A stretch of 64,000 nucleotides of DNA, taken from assembly GCA_949825045.1 (NCBI GenBank), contig OX463813.1, positions 28,688,001-28,752,000 on the forward strand, read 5' to 3'. The DNA is from Argyresthia goedartella (taxonomy: Eukaryota; Arthropoda; Insecta; Lepidoptera; Argyresthiidae). Below, piece by piece: positions 19,031 to 30,929 of the stretch (the stretch's first letter is position 1; each line of letters starts with the position of its first letter). The position numbers were made by a program, and so were the translations under genes. Under the pieces are notes generated by a model. The model did no database searches. It was not told where the DNA came from and saw only the letters and a program-made list of their open reading frames with translations.

Positions 19031-20580
19031 CAAAATGACATCTTTAAACAAATGTTAAAATTTACAGATAACAAAGAAATTGGAACTTTGAACTTGGATA
19101 GGGAAGCAAAAAGAGAAACGACTCCAAAGTTTTCTCATGATATTGTACGCAATCACGTGCGGTTCTACAAAAACACCCAATATAAAGGGTGACCTTATAA
19201 CCTGTGGACTGGAATAAGGAAATTGATTACTGAACCATTTCATTAAAAAATCTGTAATTTTTAACATTAGGATTAATTAAAACTTAATTGGATAACTGTC
19301 AAACAAAGCTTTCCAAGCAACAAGGTACAATATCCTGATGATCTGATGAGTTGTGAGTTCGAAACCAGAAACGATACATTCTTGGCCCGGTATCTTACCG
19401 CAAGCATTCCTTCTGCCCGGAGTTTGCAACTAGTTATAGCCGCAACTTAATAAACTTCTCTGCTCGGGACATCACTCTTATACGTTGTTTCTAAGTTTGG
19501 AGGTGAGTTTTATCGGCAACACAGTGATTGAAAGGTTTTTAGATATGAAGAGTGTTTTCATATAAGACATAGTAAATGAGTGCTCACAAGGGGGGGTGTA
19601 GACGTAAAAGTCGCAATCTTGACTTCGGTACTTTTTTAGGACTAGTTAGAAACATACTTAAAGCTGGCCTCCTCTAGAGCATATCCTAGACAACGATAGG
19701 GAAAAGGTAAAATTGAATACCTATAAACTCTAAATTGCAGAGTATTTTATCAGTATTCAATAAGTCATACTGCACAAATTCCTATGACGCGTCGTTTTCG
19801 AGACGTAAACCAAAAACCAAAATACGGAACCTTCTTTGTGCCCCCAAGGGCTCACTTCAGACGAGTCGGGAGTTTTAGTATGTTTGTCTCCTGACTGGTC
19901 CAAACAAAGTTCCGAAGTAAAACTTTCTGTTTTCGACTTTTAAATCTACAATCATTCGTTAGCTAAACTAAAAGATTCGATTATAATTCGAATATTGGAA
20001 ATATTAACTTTTTCGTGAAAAAAAAAATGTAATTTTCGTTCTATTAGTTAAATATTTTTTACGCCAACTTCAAATTCGGAGCATTAACATATATTTATTT
20101 AAAAAAATCAATAGCCACGTTTTTTTCCAGGTTAAGAATGGTTGTAGGTTAATGTGTTTTTGGAATTTTTATTTAAAAAACCTCTTGGCTAAATTGGCAA
20201 CCTTAGAATTGCCTCTTACGCTGAAGTTAGATTAATCAGTAAATGGACTAAAGCCTGCCAAATGTCTAAGCCGAGGGTTATTTTATTTACTTTTTATTTG
20301 CAAAGAAGTCCTTTGAGAGATTTGCTGTTGGAATAAACGGTGGATATTAGCGTAAATGACAATAAATCAGGTGAAGGAATGAATTTACACGTAGAATCTA
20401 TCACAGGCAACTAGTTTGTATAAAAATGGCAAAACATCTAGAAGACACCAAGGAAGACATGAAAGAAAGAAAATCCACCTAAACGCCAAGGCTGATTTCA
20501 GAATCCGGAGGTATCACAACTGCTTAAAAAAGCGGAAAAATGCGATTCGGACCCACACAAGAAGGGTCCAGTACCATCGT
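19031..20580. other. No recognised gene
   Basis: About 1.5 kb of AT-rich sequence in which I recognise neither a gene nor a repeat family. The short frames lack motifs. Confidence 0.4.
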
Positions 20581-20589
20581 TCATCGTTT

Positions 20590-20745
20590 TAAATTACGTC
20601 TAGTTAACTATTTGTTGCTGTACACAGCACCCTCCACCTATTTACGTTCATGAGATACAGCCCGCCTTCGAACAGACAGACAGGCAGACGGAGAGGGTAA
20701 AGTAATAGGGTCCCGTTTGGCACCCTCCAGGTGGAACTCCAAAAG
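20590..20745 (-). repeat. Repeat R3, partial inverted copy
   Basis: 'catgagatacagcc', the 'gacagacagacaggcagacgg' region and 'aatagggtcccgtttggcac' are the reverse complement of the R3 5' half. Confidence 0.6.
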
Positions 20746-20844
20746 CCTGTTTGAAAATAGAATCTATGGCAAATAAATGGAAAACAGCTGTCTGATTTGA
20801 AGACTTCTGAGAATTTCATAGAATGGCTGAATGTAACAATCATA

Positions 20845-20950
20845 ACAACACGGCGTCACGCTTTTTTTCTATACGGGGTGGCAGAGCCACAACTATGCAC
20901 ACGTTTAGCCAGTTACTCAATAATCCGTTCTGAAAATCCGTCAAATTACG
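20845..20950 (-). mobile_element. SINE S2 tail fragment
   Basis: 'gcgtcacgc', 'acggggtggcagag' and 'cacgtttagccagttactca' match the inverted 3' part of SINE S2. The tRNA-like head is absent. Confidence 0.5.
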
Positions 20951-21344
20951 TACTCATTGAATATTTTACTTTTAGGTTATTTAAATAGAACTTACACAGT
21001 AATAAAGGTGTCTATAAAAACTGTAGCATCAGCGTTTCTCTGCGATTTTATCTTCACACCCTTACCCGAGGGAGGGGCACAAAATCATCCCAATTCCGCT
21101 AACTAAATGACAGTTCAGTGACAATGGCGTGACAAAGACGGTAAACTTTAAGTATCAATTATCTCAGGTGATGATAATGAGAACATCTGACAAAAACTAC
21201 CGACTTTATCACGGAACTTTGACTGATTCGAGCTTGACATGACAGACTTTGACTCAGACGACAACAATACTTGTGCATTATCAGACGATTGTGAAATTTA
21301 TTTCATTGTTGGGAAATAAATAACGCTATGGGTACCTACATAGC

Positions 21345-21440
21345 CTAGCGACATCCGCACATCGGAAACGATCGTGCGGGTAGCAACATCGGGCCGAGAC
21401 GGGTACCGAATGGGTGTCCGTGTCTATGTGGCATTTGCTT
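21345..21440 (+). mobile_element. tRNA-like repeat fragment
   Basis: 'agcctagcg' (A-box-like) followed by 'tcggaaacgatcgtgc' and 'aacatcgggccgag' matches 56910-57000, where the A-box is better preserved. No clear B-box. A decayed SINE head is the simplest reading. Confidence 0.4.
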
Positions 21441-21472
21441 CGAGCGCTTCCGTGTTTCGGATATCACGTTAT

Positions 21473-21517
21473 CTTAACGACTAATACTATCGCTACTCGG
21501 TAGTATTAGTCGTTAAG
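21473..21517. repeat. Perfect inverted repeat, 17-nt arms
   Basis: 'cttaacgactaatacta' (21473-21489) is exactly complementary to 21501-21517 across an 11-nt spacer. No associated element is recognised. Confidence 0.8.
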
Positions 21518-21889
21518 CTGTGTCAGAGGTTTAGTCGTTTATTAGTACATTACTAAGGCAGCTTGATAACTTTTGACAGTTCGGGTTGGCCACACCTGAC
21601 CGACACCCTCCACAAAACTCAAAGAGCAAGGGACCAAAAGACCCAAAGAGCAAAAAGAAAGGGACCAAAGTTGTCCACGTCAGTCATCGTCGCGTCATTG
21701 TCACTGAGCAGTTATTTCCCTAGCTGAATCGCCCAGTAGCATAGGTAAAAAAAGGTCTAGAAAATGGCTGACAAAAAATCTGTTGGTAATAAGATTCTAG
21801 ATCGTGTCAATACCGCAGTGCTTACTTTCGATTGCGCGTGAAAGTTGCGGGCTTGGAGGCAGAGATTGAGCGTTTAGTGAACATACATA

Positions 21890-22142
21890 TAAGCGTTCCC
21901 CACATGGGGTGGCCGAGGCACAGTTTTGCCCACGTTTCACCAGTTATTCAATACTCCATTTTGCGTGCCTGGGAGCTAGCCCATCGCCGCAGCTATGGAG
22001 ATTGGAGGTTTCCTCACGACGTTTTCCATCACCGTTGGAACGTCCGCATAATGAACGAAAAATTACTTAACTCATAGTATAAGGTCAGTACCGGGATTCG
22101 AACGCGCATCGAAACCCACTAGACTAGACCACGGAGCTCGTA
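21890..22142 (-). mobile_element. SINE S2, inverted copy
   Basis: From left to right it holds the tail ('ggggtggccgaggcacagtt'), the body ('ctagcccatcgccgcagcta', 'gttttccatcaccgtt') and the tRNA-like head at the right ('gattcgaacgcgcatc', 'agaccacggagctc'). Confidence 0.6.
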
Positions 22143-22144
22143 TG

Positions 22145-23275
22145 AAGAATGAATATCTTTCTGTGAAGTTTTCCATTTAGTCAATTAAATGAGAATTTGT
22201 GTTTTGTTTCCAAGTGACGTCATTGCTTCGTTTAGTTCTGTTTCACATCTTCGCGTTTTGAACCGACCAGTTCGAGAAAGTGCATTATAAAGTTGCTCTG
22301 ATCAAATCAGCCCTATAGTGAGTCGTTCAGAATTATTTCCCAATAACACCTTAACAATAAGTATGTTGAATGCGGCCAGAATAAATAAGTATACGAGCCA
22401 ACTGCCTATGCTACACTGCATATGTATTGGCATTGGCATGTTTATTTCATATTTTAGGCGAAAATAACTAATAATTCTGCAAACCAAAACTTTCGTCCGC
22501 TCATCGCTGGTTTCACTCAAATCCCTTATCTCATTAAGGGTTGCCCTTCACCCCGGCCCTGATCCCTGGATATCTAGTAACAGAACCAAGCTGGGCTATT
22601 TTATCCCTTCGTGCATTGTTGACAATCACTCCAAACTTTTTCTTTTCAGATATAGATATGTATCCGTGTTATTAAATTCGTGGTCCAATGGTTATATTCT
22701 CGTCTATCACGCCCTGTTCGATCCCCGGTGCTGACATTGTCCGATAATAATATGTTACAAAATATAGTGAGGAAACCTCATATCTCCAGAGCTGCTAAAT
22801 ACCTTGTCATACTCAAGACAATACGTACAAAAACTAAAATGCGACTACTAAAAGGCAATAAATATATTGTTAACCAATATGAAACTTGACTAGCAGATTT
22901 ACTAAATGTTCACCAAATTTAGTGCTCCCCTGTAGTTTTACAGAACCGTATTGGTTGCTTAAGTTACTTTCTGTCCGAATACTAAAGTTAGGTTTGTTAG
23001 GTCAAAACTTTATCATACAACCTGGAGCCGAAGCGAAGCGGAGCGAGGCGACAACTACGTAGTTAAGTATACAATAGGGTGTAAAATTTTGGTGAACATT
23101 TAACAACAGATCAACACCAGCCCTGCTACAACATCGCGATCTAAAGAATAGCCCCCGGGCGGTCAATGCGCTTCCAACGACTAAATGCAAGCAAAGCCGC
23201 GTGCAAGAGCTAGTACTATATATTTTTTTGGAATGTGCTAAAGAAGCCCTTTAACTTGATACCCAACACGACGAC
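22145..23275. other. No recognised gene
   Basis: No supported coding or RNA feature. A purine-rich 'gccgaagcgaagcggagcga' run lies near 23028-23048. Confidence 0.4.
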
Positions 23276-23279
23276 CTGA

Positions 23280-23470
23280 CTGACGACCTGTGTGGCCATG
23301 CGGTTGTATCATACGAGAGGTCCCGGGTTCGATCCCCGGCTAAAAAGGGATAAAGAAAAAAAAACCTAGGTCTTGAATGTTTATGTGTGTGTGATGTCGC
23401 TATTTCTATTTCCCACGGTATTCTAGTATGGGATCAGAAGCAATGTATGTGCCTGTATATAAATGTTGTT
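23280..23470 (+). mobile_element. SINE S1
   Basis: Starts 'gacgacctgtgtggccatgc', with a tRNA-type T arm 'cccgggttcgatccccggc' (B-box) at about 23321-23340, then an A-rich linker and the body ('gtctt..atgtttatgtgtg', 'gtatggg..agaagcaatg') ending 'gtgcctgtatataaatg'. Confidence 0.7.
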
Positions 23471-24134
23471 AAAGGCTGTGCAAAAACTTAAAAAAATAAT
23501 CCAATACATTCTGCTCTCTAGAGGGCGCCATATTGAATTTAGCGTGACGTCACATAACCTATAACCAGGGGACGATCAATACGCTTCTAACAATATCTCA
23601 TTTGTCAAGATTTGATATATAGTTTGAATGTTGTGGTGAAATTCAAGTTCACACACATCACACACAAAGTTCAAACACATAACCCTCCTTTTAGCTTCCA
23701 TGTGGTCGGGTAAAAGTAGAGAATCGTGTGCACCACTGTGCCTTTATGTTATGTTGTTATTCAATTAGGCCAAGTAAAACCACTAACCCATATTACATTA
23801 TGTATGACAAATGAAAGCACACAGCCGGTGTTTTAGTTAAATTAGAAAATTTTAGAAACGTACCATGTGTTAGTAACTAATTGATATTGGCCAACTGAAA
23901 TGGGTTAAGTTTGTAGCCTCAAGTTAGAAACACGGGAAAACACGACAATTCTGACTGATAAGTTGATAACGCATTAGCCCTAACCAATCATGACAGTTCT
24001 ACACTACAAGGGTTACTTTTGCAGCGTAGGGATATTTTTTTACTCAAACAAAACTAGGCAATTTCCTGTGAAAATCCATTACTGTCGTGTTTTTGCGACC
24101 GGCAATTTCCTGTCAAATTCCATGATTGTCGAGC

Positions 24135-24300
24135 TTTGTTTTGAAAATTTTAATTAAAACGGTAGCGCAAAAAGGTTTTATTCAGAATTTGGTTATGTGT
24201 GACAAAAAAAAGAGCGGGAGATCTTCTTGCCACTAAAAAAGGTACTGCAAAAAGGCTTTATTCAGAATTTGCTTATGTGTGACAAAAAAAAACTCACTCT
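24135..24300 (+). repeat. Tandem duplication of about 80 bp
   Basis: 'gcaaaaaggttttattcaga' with 'tttggttatgtgtgacaaaa' is repeated about 80 bp later with few changes ('gcaaaaaggctttattcaga'). Non-coding. Confidence 0.6.
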
Positions 24301-24663
24301 CAATTTTATAATATGCTGATTTTATTTAATTACTCGCATTATTTGAGTAAAGTACTATACAAGCCTTGATCCGCAATGACTGCACTGCTGGCCACACTAT
24401 GAAGGCGTCGACGCTCTCGGCCTATAAGCTTGGTCACCATTACAGCCTTTGATGTCCGCGCTATAAAAGCCTCGACCTCGCTCTCGGCATTTATTCCAGC
24501 TTGTCCATCAAAGGCTGCAGAGCGGATCGCGCTGTGTAGGCCTTGAGCTGCGCTGTGCTGCGCTTTCGGCCACCAACAGTGCGACCAGCAACGCAGTCAT
24601 TACAGACCGCGACAGTAATGTACTATGATTGTCCCTCTAATTTTTATGGAGTTGTCAAAGTTA

Positions 24664-24900
24664 ACTGCGTGGCCTAATGGGTTTCACGGCTGCTTCTCAC
24701 GCAGGAGATGCAGATTCGAGTCCCGTTGCTGGCCATGCACCAATAAGATAAGTGATTTATCTAAAGTGCTTTATACGGACGTATAGCTGCGACGATGGGC
24801 TAACCCCCTGTCACGCAAAATGGAGAATTAAAAGTGGGCACAATTGTGCCTCTGCCACCCCGTATGGGAAAAGGTGTGACGCTATGTTATGTTGTCATAG
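24664..24900 (+). mobile_element. SINE S2, near full-length
   Basis: The head carries box A 'tggcctaatgg' and box B 'gattcgagtcc' in tRNA spacing. The body passes through 'gcgacgatgggctaac', 'cacgcaaaatgga', 'cctctgccaccccgtatggg' and ends 'gacgctatgttatgttg'. At least ten partial or inverted relatives lie in the window. RNA polymerase III transcription from the internal boxes is expected of such SINEs. Confidence 0.7.
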
Positions 24901-25313
24901 ATATTCAGATATAGTTGAATCGCGTTCGAAGTATAGGGCCTAAGGGGGGAACAGAGGAGTTACAGTCAAGCATATATGTTTACATACAAGCATACATACA
25001 TACGACATCACAAAACCCCAAGAAAAACCCCCTACACAAGGACCTACTCCGGGTTATTTACACAGGTCGATAAAAATCGCAGGTGACTTGGTCATTTATA
25101 ATCAATACGTCGACAATAACAGTTGCGCTGCGTACTGGAGAGAGCGCGCGAGCGCAGCGCATATAAAAATCGAGTGCGACTGACCCTTTTCACGATCGAT
25201 TTTAGTCACCAGGCGCATGCGGCCAACCGCTGCACGGCATAAGTCGAATGCTAGTCTACTTTTGGGGTTTTCACCTTCAGCCTCCTGCGGCCTAGCGGAA
25301 TTGCCATTGAGAA

Positions 25314-25381
25314 GACCGGCCGACGAGAAAATCGACCGGCCGACGAGAAAATCGACCGGCCGGCGAGAAAATCGACCGGCT
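25314..25381 (+). repeat. 21-bp tandem repeat, three copies
   Basis: Three units of 'gaccggccgacgagaaaatc' type, GC-rich and nearly identical. The ORFs crossing it on both strands have no motif and I do not call them. Confidence 0.75.
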
Positions 25382-25674
25382 GTAGTCACCCTTGTAAATA
25401 CCCTATCGGTGTAACTCCCATTAATTTGTCTTTCTAACTTTGTTAGGCTTAGAAACCGTCCACAGTTTTTCCTTTTTCCCAAACCCCCAGCCAGTGACAA
25501 TAAGAGCCCGCCTGTTCTAATATCTTATCACGAAGTCGTTCCGGTTCCCTCGTTTCTTTTATTCGGAGTGTTTTCTCACATAAAGGGAATATGCATTATT
25601 AAGACTTCTTAGGTCCTGTTTACAAGGCCCGCTGGTTTCTTTGCAAATTGTGTTTGAATAGAAGCTTTTTGCCC

Positions 25675-25802
25675 CACACTAGGATACCATGTGTCGAATG
25701 AACCAGAAACAGCAACAAGGATTTTGTGTTGTACCCCAGTCGGGTTTCGAACCCGGGACCACTCGCTCAGGAGGCAGAGCCTCGAACCTAGTGTGGGGCC
25801 AG
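25675..25802 (-). mobile_element. SINE S1, inverted copy
   Basis: 'gtcgggtttcgaacccggg' is the inverted B-box/T-arm, and 'cgaaccagaaac'-type body plus 'aggcagagcctcgaacc' matches the S1 head on the minus strand. The right edge meets 'ctagtgtggggcc', itself an S1 tail phrase, so two fragments may be joined. Confidence 0.55.
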
Positions 25803-25849
25803 AAGCAATATATGGCTAAACGTGAAAACAACTCTACCACCCCGTAAGG

Positions 25850-26050
25850 GAATAGGCGTGAAGCTATATTTAATACCCGCCTGCGGCGAAGCCTAAAAGG
25901 AGGTTTTGTGTTTGGCCTCTATGTACTTATGTCCGTTCCTATGTGCCCTTGTACGACTCAACTGCTCAACCGATTTTGATAAATTATACATCATTATGTT
26001 CTTTTTGATGGCACGAGTGTCACTGGGTGTGTAATTTTTTTTTAAATGGT
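25850..26050 (+). repeat. Dispersed repeat R4 fragment
   Basis: 'gaggttttgtgtttggcc', 'ctcaaccgattttgataaat' and 'gcacgagtgtcactggg' match R4. Here the segment that became the minisatellite at 11033 is present once and unamplified. Confidence 0.5.
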
Positions 26051-26720
26051 GAATTTGAGCACATTTTTTTTAAGATCCTTGAGTGGAGTTCCCAAACAAA
26101 GGGATTTAAAAGGCGAGTATGTAAATATATGCTAATTTTGCGGAAGCTATAAATAATACACCTTAGTTTTAAACGAAGCATCTACACTAAAAAGCACAAA
26201 ACATGCAGATATGACTTAACGTAATATTTCAGATTAGACATAATTATATACGGCTGCATGCCGTGCATAATTTTGTCTAATACCTAATGCAGGCGATTTG
26301 ATACAAAAAAATGTGCACCAGTGCAGACGGGGTTTAAATTTTTTTTATTACGTATTTTTTTACTAACAGTGTGGAAAAAATGCGGAATTAATATTGTGCA
26401 TAGTTAATTACCTGTTTGATGAACAAAGCACCAAAAAGGATTAGAAGATGGTGATTCCTGTAAGTATTTTCCTCGATTATTTTACTGTCAATTTCCAGTT
26501 AATATCCTTCATATTAGTTAGGAAGAGAATAAGAAAACTATGCTTGAATTTTGCTGGAAATATCATTACGATCAATCTGTTATGCAATTATCCTAGTATT
26601 AAGTAGTAAAACTCACTTAAAATACAATTTCTTTATTTTATTTGGGTCGTTTGCGTCGGATCGGAGATGACCTGGTTGCTGGTAATGTAGGGTTATATTT
26701 TTATTTTGATCTGAACGATG
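26051..26720. other. No recognised gene
   Basis: AT-rich, with no supported feature. Confidence 0.4.
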
Positions 26721-26721
26721 G

Positions 26722-26840
26722 CTGCGGCGATTGGCTAGTCCTCTATCACGCAAAATGGGCAATTGAATAATTGGCTAAACGTGGGCTTAGCTGTGCCTTT
26801 GCCATTCCAATCGGGAAAAGGCGCTACGCTATATATATAT
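26722..26840 (+). mobile_element. SINE S2 tail
   Basis: 'ggctgcggcgattggctagt', 'cacgcaaaatgggcaattga' and 'ggctaaacgtggg' match the S2 3' half. It ends in an AT dinucleotide run. Confidence 0.55.
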
Positions 26841-27483
26841 ATAACATTTATATACATATTTAGGCACATACATTACTGCAAAATAGTCAAATAATGGATA
26901 CCTATAGCTGACTGCCGTGTCGTCGCGACATCGTCACTGAACTTTATCGTCATTGTGCTACCAGAATAGGGCCACTGTATTGCAGTAAAAAGTAAGAGCG
27001 TAGGTCTTAATGCACTCAATGCCAGTGCAAATTGACACCCTTTGCTAAATAATGCATCAAAGTGCGGCACGGACGTTGGATCCAACGTTGCAGCCATCGT
27101 TGCAACTTATGTTGAGATGAAATTTCCAGTTACAATGAAGAGTAGCGGTGTGAAGTTACTGGAGTTTCCACAGAATTTACACAGATTCACTCCGTAATCT
27201 CGAGAAGGAACGTCCTACGTACGCTTCCTTTCGATGGTTATCGTATGCGTAAAATTGTTTTCGTTTACTGTGAGTACAATATAATTTTATTAAATAAAAA
27301 TAAAAGTACATATAATATAAATAGATTGCTTCACACAGGGTATCCTAGTGTGGGGCTAGAAGCAATGTTAATGTTTTTTGTTATATGGAAAACTTCGTGA
27401 TCTTCATTAAGTCCATAACAGCGGCGCGGCAATGAGCTAGCGCCCTCTTATGCTAAATTTATTATTGGTCTGTCATTGATAGA

Positions 27484-27701
27484 TGTGCCGGTCGACTATG
27501 TTAGTAATATTTCCACGTAATGTTAAGATAAGTTGACGACCGTCACAGATAAGGTATATTTATATTCATCACGTAGTTTTGTAGTAAGTTGTATATAAGC
27601 TTAGTATTAACTATAATAAATCAGTCTGGTATTTGCGCGCATCTCAAGCCTTTTACTTTACTCCCGAAGATGTCGCTCTCCTTATAATTGCCTCTGGCAA
27701 A
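27484..27701 (+). repeat. 5' LTR
   Basis: Starts TGTGCCGGTCGAC and ends GCCTCTGGCAAA. It contains AATAAA within 'ctataataaatcag' near its 3' part as a likely polyadenylation signal. Identical by eye to 28869-29086. Confidence 0.85.
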
Positions 27702-27735
27702 GTGGTGACCCGACTGGTGACGACTTCCGTGCAGC

Positions 27736-27864
27736 ATGGACCCGGCCGCGAAGAAATCTCCGTGTGCTGCCACCTTAGAAGTGCAAGCAAGAAGCACTTC
27801 GTCCAAGATCGCCGAGCTCCGACTTCTGCATACCTATTTCAATCCACGCTGCAGAACTCCATAA
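27736..27864 (+). pseudogene. Truncated gag-like start
   Basis: An ATG 33 nt after the primer-binding site opens 42 codons, beginning MDPAAKKSPCAATLEVQ and ending in TAA. Position directly after the PBS and the opening residues suggest the N-terminus of a Gypsy-type gag protein. A normal gag runs several hundred residues, and no nucleocapsid zinc knuckle or protease follows, so this is a remnant. The function is inferred mainly from location. Confidence 0.45.
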
Positions 27865-28868
27865 TCAAGACCCACCCAAACCAAGACGACATCAAGCAAG
27901 CCATGACCGGACCAGATTTGAAAACAATGAACCGATAGTCAGCCGACTGCTGATTTATCAAAAAGGAGCTCACACCAGCAGAAACGAACGCGTCGGCAAA
28001 TTCATTCACAGCAAGCAGCTTTTTCAAGTTCAAGACATAGGAAGCCGTTCCAGCCCCCAGAAGAGTATTGAAACATCATCGATATACCTAATTCAACGAA
28101 TATTGAAATCATCCAGGAAGAACATCGCACGAAAAATAATCAAATCACTGAAGCGAGAGAGATATATATTTATAAATAAACGATTGGTGTACAAGATGTG
28201 CCCTATGTTGCCAAATTCCAAGGTTTTTAGGCAGACAAATTTCATCTATCGACAACTTAATATTCACTCAAGCGTGAAGAGCACGCACGTACATATGACG
28301 TACGAGATCATTGACTGCCTACAGCCAAGGTTACAGATTTAATGCTGACGCTGATTCAGCACAATCATCCTTGTGTAGGTACGGTCGCAATTATAAACAA
28401 ACAGTGATTACAACATCAACGACGTGCGATGTAAATTGACTCATCGATTCCTGAAAAACATGGGCGGCTGCAGCATCAGACGACTCTCCTGCGGATCTTT
28501 TCCAGTTATAGGTTAGGTTAGTTTACTAACCGCGAAGCCCCATTTTCCTAGTGTTTTTCTGTTTTCCATTTTTTAGTTTATTTTATGTAGTGTGCGGCCA
28601 GGTACAAGACTTGCCTATAGGTAAATATTAAGTAATTCTTTAAACTTATGTAGAATTCACATAACCGTAGTTCCTTTATTTTTCTAATTCGTGTAAGATT
28701 TACCTTTAGATTAAGTTGAAGTATGCACAATTACTATCTGATTTATGTTTATTAAAATACTACTAGTTATTATTGCAGTTGATATAAGTTTGTTATGGTA
28801 TCTAACTTAGATTTTTTCCATTGTTATAAGTACATTCATTTATTTTTTTCCCTAAAGGGGGGAATATC

Positions 28869-29086
28869 TGTGCCGGTCGACTATGTTAGTAATATTTCCA
28901 CGTAATGTTAAGATAAGTTGACGACCGTCACAGATAAGGTATATTTATATTCATCACGTAGTTTTGTAGTAAGTTGTATATAAGCTTAGTATTAACTATA
29001 ATAAATCAGTCTGGTATTTGCGCGCATCTCAAGCCTTTTACTTTACTCCCGAAGATGTCGCTCTCCTTATAATTGCCTCTGGCAAA
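28869..29086 (+). repeat. 3' LTR
   Basis: Copy of the 5' LTR with no difference found by eye, immediately after the purine tract. Confidence 0.85.
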
Positions 29087-29384
29087 ATAGACATCGGCGC
29101 AAATATAGGTTTGAAATCAAGAAATAGTCAGTGGTTTTGAAGAAATAAAAAAACACCAATTTCGAAATATTCTACCGCAGCGTCTGATGTAACAGTTATG
29201 TCGCAGTGTGAGCTGTTATTAACTTAACTTTAATATGGTTGTGTCCAAAATGTCAACCAGCACGAATCGAGTTGCTAATTTCACCGATACGCGAGCCTTA
29301 AGGGAAAAGGCGCCGTGACGTGCCGCTTTGTGTTATCTTTGATCTCAAATAATACAATAAATAGCAACATCGCGGGAAGACCTG

Positions 29385-29482
29385 GACTCGAGTCACAGGA
29401 CCGGAGAGGCTGACACAATATTAAAGAGGCTTATACCCAGCAGTTGGCAGACAGAAGCTGCCAATGATGATGATGATGATTA
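29385..29482 (+). mobile_element. RTE-like LINE 3' end
   Basis: Encodes a short EAYTQQLADRSC-like end ('cttatacccagcagttggca') and finishes in (TGA)n ('aatgatgatgatgatgatt'), as at the end of RTE-type LINEs. Heavily 5'-truncated. Confidence 0.5.
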
Positions 29483-29574
29483 ATACAATACAATTTAAGT
29501 TGACTCGATCTGTCAACTTACAAGCATCACCCTTTTTCACTTGGAGAAGAGGCACGATTGTACTCAATTATTGA

Positions 29575-29765
29575 CTGACAGGGGCCTAGCCCATCGCCGC
29601 ACCTATGGGGAATAAAGGAATCCTCACGATATTTTCCATCACCTTTAGAACGTCCGTTTAATGTACTTAAGATAAATTACTCATCTCATTAGTACATGGT
29701 CAGCACTGGATTCGAACCCAGATCTCCTCCGTGAGTAGCGAGCGTGAAGCCTAGACCATGGGCGA
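29575..29765 (-). mobile_element. SINE S2, inverted copy
   Basis: 'ctagcccatcgccgcaccta', 'attttccatcacc', 'gattcgaacccagatctcct' and 'agaccatggg' are the S2 body and head on the minus strand. Confidence 0.6.
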
Positions 29766-29769
29766 TCCT

Positions 29770-30455
29770 AGACCTCAGTCAAGTGCGTATCTGCCATAAA
29801 CCCAAATACATTGAGGACAATATTAAAGTTGGGCAACTAAACCAGTTTCTTCTCTTACCAAAGTCACATCTGTAAGTCAAGATTAAGCACGTAAAACACC
29901 CAAACTGGTTAGAATCCATGAACTAGCCAAGTTTGTCAAAAAACCGTAGAATTCTCTGAGAGTGCAAACTAGCATTCCGTGAGGAGGCGGTTTCAGAGGA
30001 GCACAACATAAAATATTTTACCATAAGAAACAAATATTTTAAAAGTGCAATTTCTTGGTGAACGGTGAAATCATACAGGTTGGAGTGTATAATCAGATGC
30101 ATCAAAGAAATAATGATAAGTAAAGAAATGTTAGAGCGTCTTTTCTAAATAAATAAATCAATGCCATGCAATTAGATCGACAAAGAAGTATCCGTAACCA
30201 AGGAGAGTTGTATGAATTGTGATGAAGCGAGAGACGTTGGCCAAGATTTGAGGAAGCGGTGCTTCTTATGTACTGACTACCTCCCGCCTTTTCGGTTAAA
30301 GAATTTAGCTTTTATATGTAACCGACAATATATGTATGAAATAAGTGTACTAGTGTACTAATAAAGTAGGTACCGTAAAATGGAGTGAGTAGAGAAAGAG
30401 AAGAAAGTCATCCCTTTTCACACCTGGATCTCTTTTTATTTCCAGCAAGTTCTTC
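29770..30455. other. No recognised gene
   Basis: No supported feature. Confidence 0.4.
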
Positions 30456-30929
30456 TATAATTCTATATAAATATATAAACAAAGTCGTGTTAGTTCGAAC
30501 ACTTATAACTGAAGAACGGCAAGACCGATTTTAGTGATCTCTTTTTTGTTGGATTCTTCTCTGCTCCGAATAGCAGAATAAGTAATAAAATATCGGATAA
30601 ATTATCGAATAATAATTGTACAGAAAATTTATTTTACGTTAGTCAACAGAATGAAGAGCCATCTGTTGACAAAACTTCGCCAACTTTTAGTAACATCTGT
30701 TGACATATAAAAGGCACCTACCACTTTCAACCGGTGGAGCCACTGTCGCAATACAATTTGACAGTTCAAGAGAATGAAAGGACTGCAATGAACAGCCGTA
30801 AAAGCAAAAAAAAATAGTGCGTGTCTGTTATGTCATTTCAAAAGTTTTATGTCAAAGACATTTTACACCGAATTTGTGTAAGTTCAAGAAATGCCGATCT
30901 TGAGGTGAATGAGGAGATGCATGGCAGGC

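Larger units (their letters stand above)
27484..29086 (+). mobile_element. 1.6-kb non-autonomous Ty3/Gypsy-type element
   Basis: Two LTRs of 218 bp (27484-27701 and 28869-29086) that look identical flank a 1,167-bp interior. A TGGTGACCCG primer-binding site starts at 27703, one base after the LTR, and a purine tract AAAGGGGGGAATATC (28854-28868) precedes the right LTR. Flanking ATAGA (27479-27483 and 29087-29091) is a candidate 5-bp target duplication, though it implies LTRs ending CAAA rather than CA. The PBS resembles the tRNA-Trp type of CsRn1-like Gypsy elements but lacks one C. Apart from a short gag-like start there is no coding capacity. Identical LTRs imply very recent insertion. Confidence 0.85.

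Noticed and set aside
25102..25500. Minus-strand 132-codon open frame
   Set aside because: Overlaps a 21-bp tandem repeat, has no recognisable motif, and a plus-strand frame is open in the same repeat.
26873..27097. Minus-strand 74-codon open frame beginning MAATLDPT
   Set aside because: Short, no motif, no supporting splice signals or repeat-family protein similarity that I can see.
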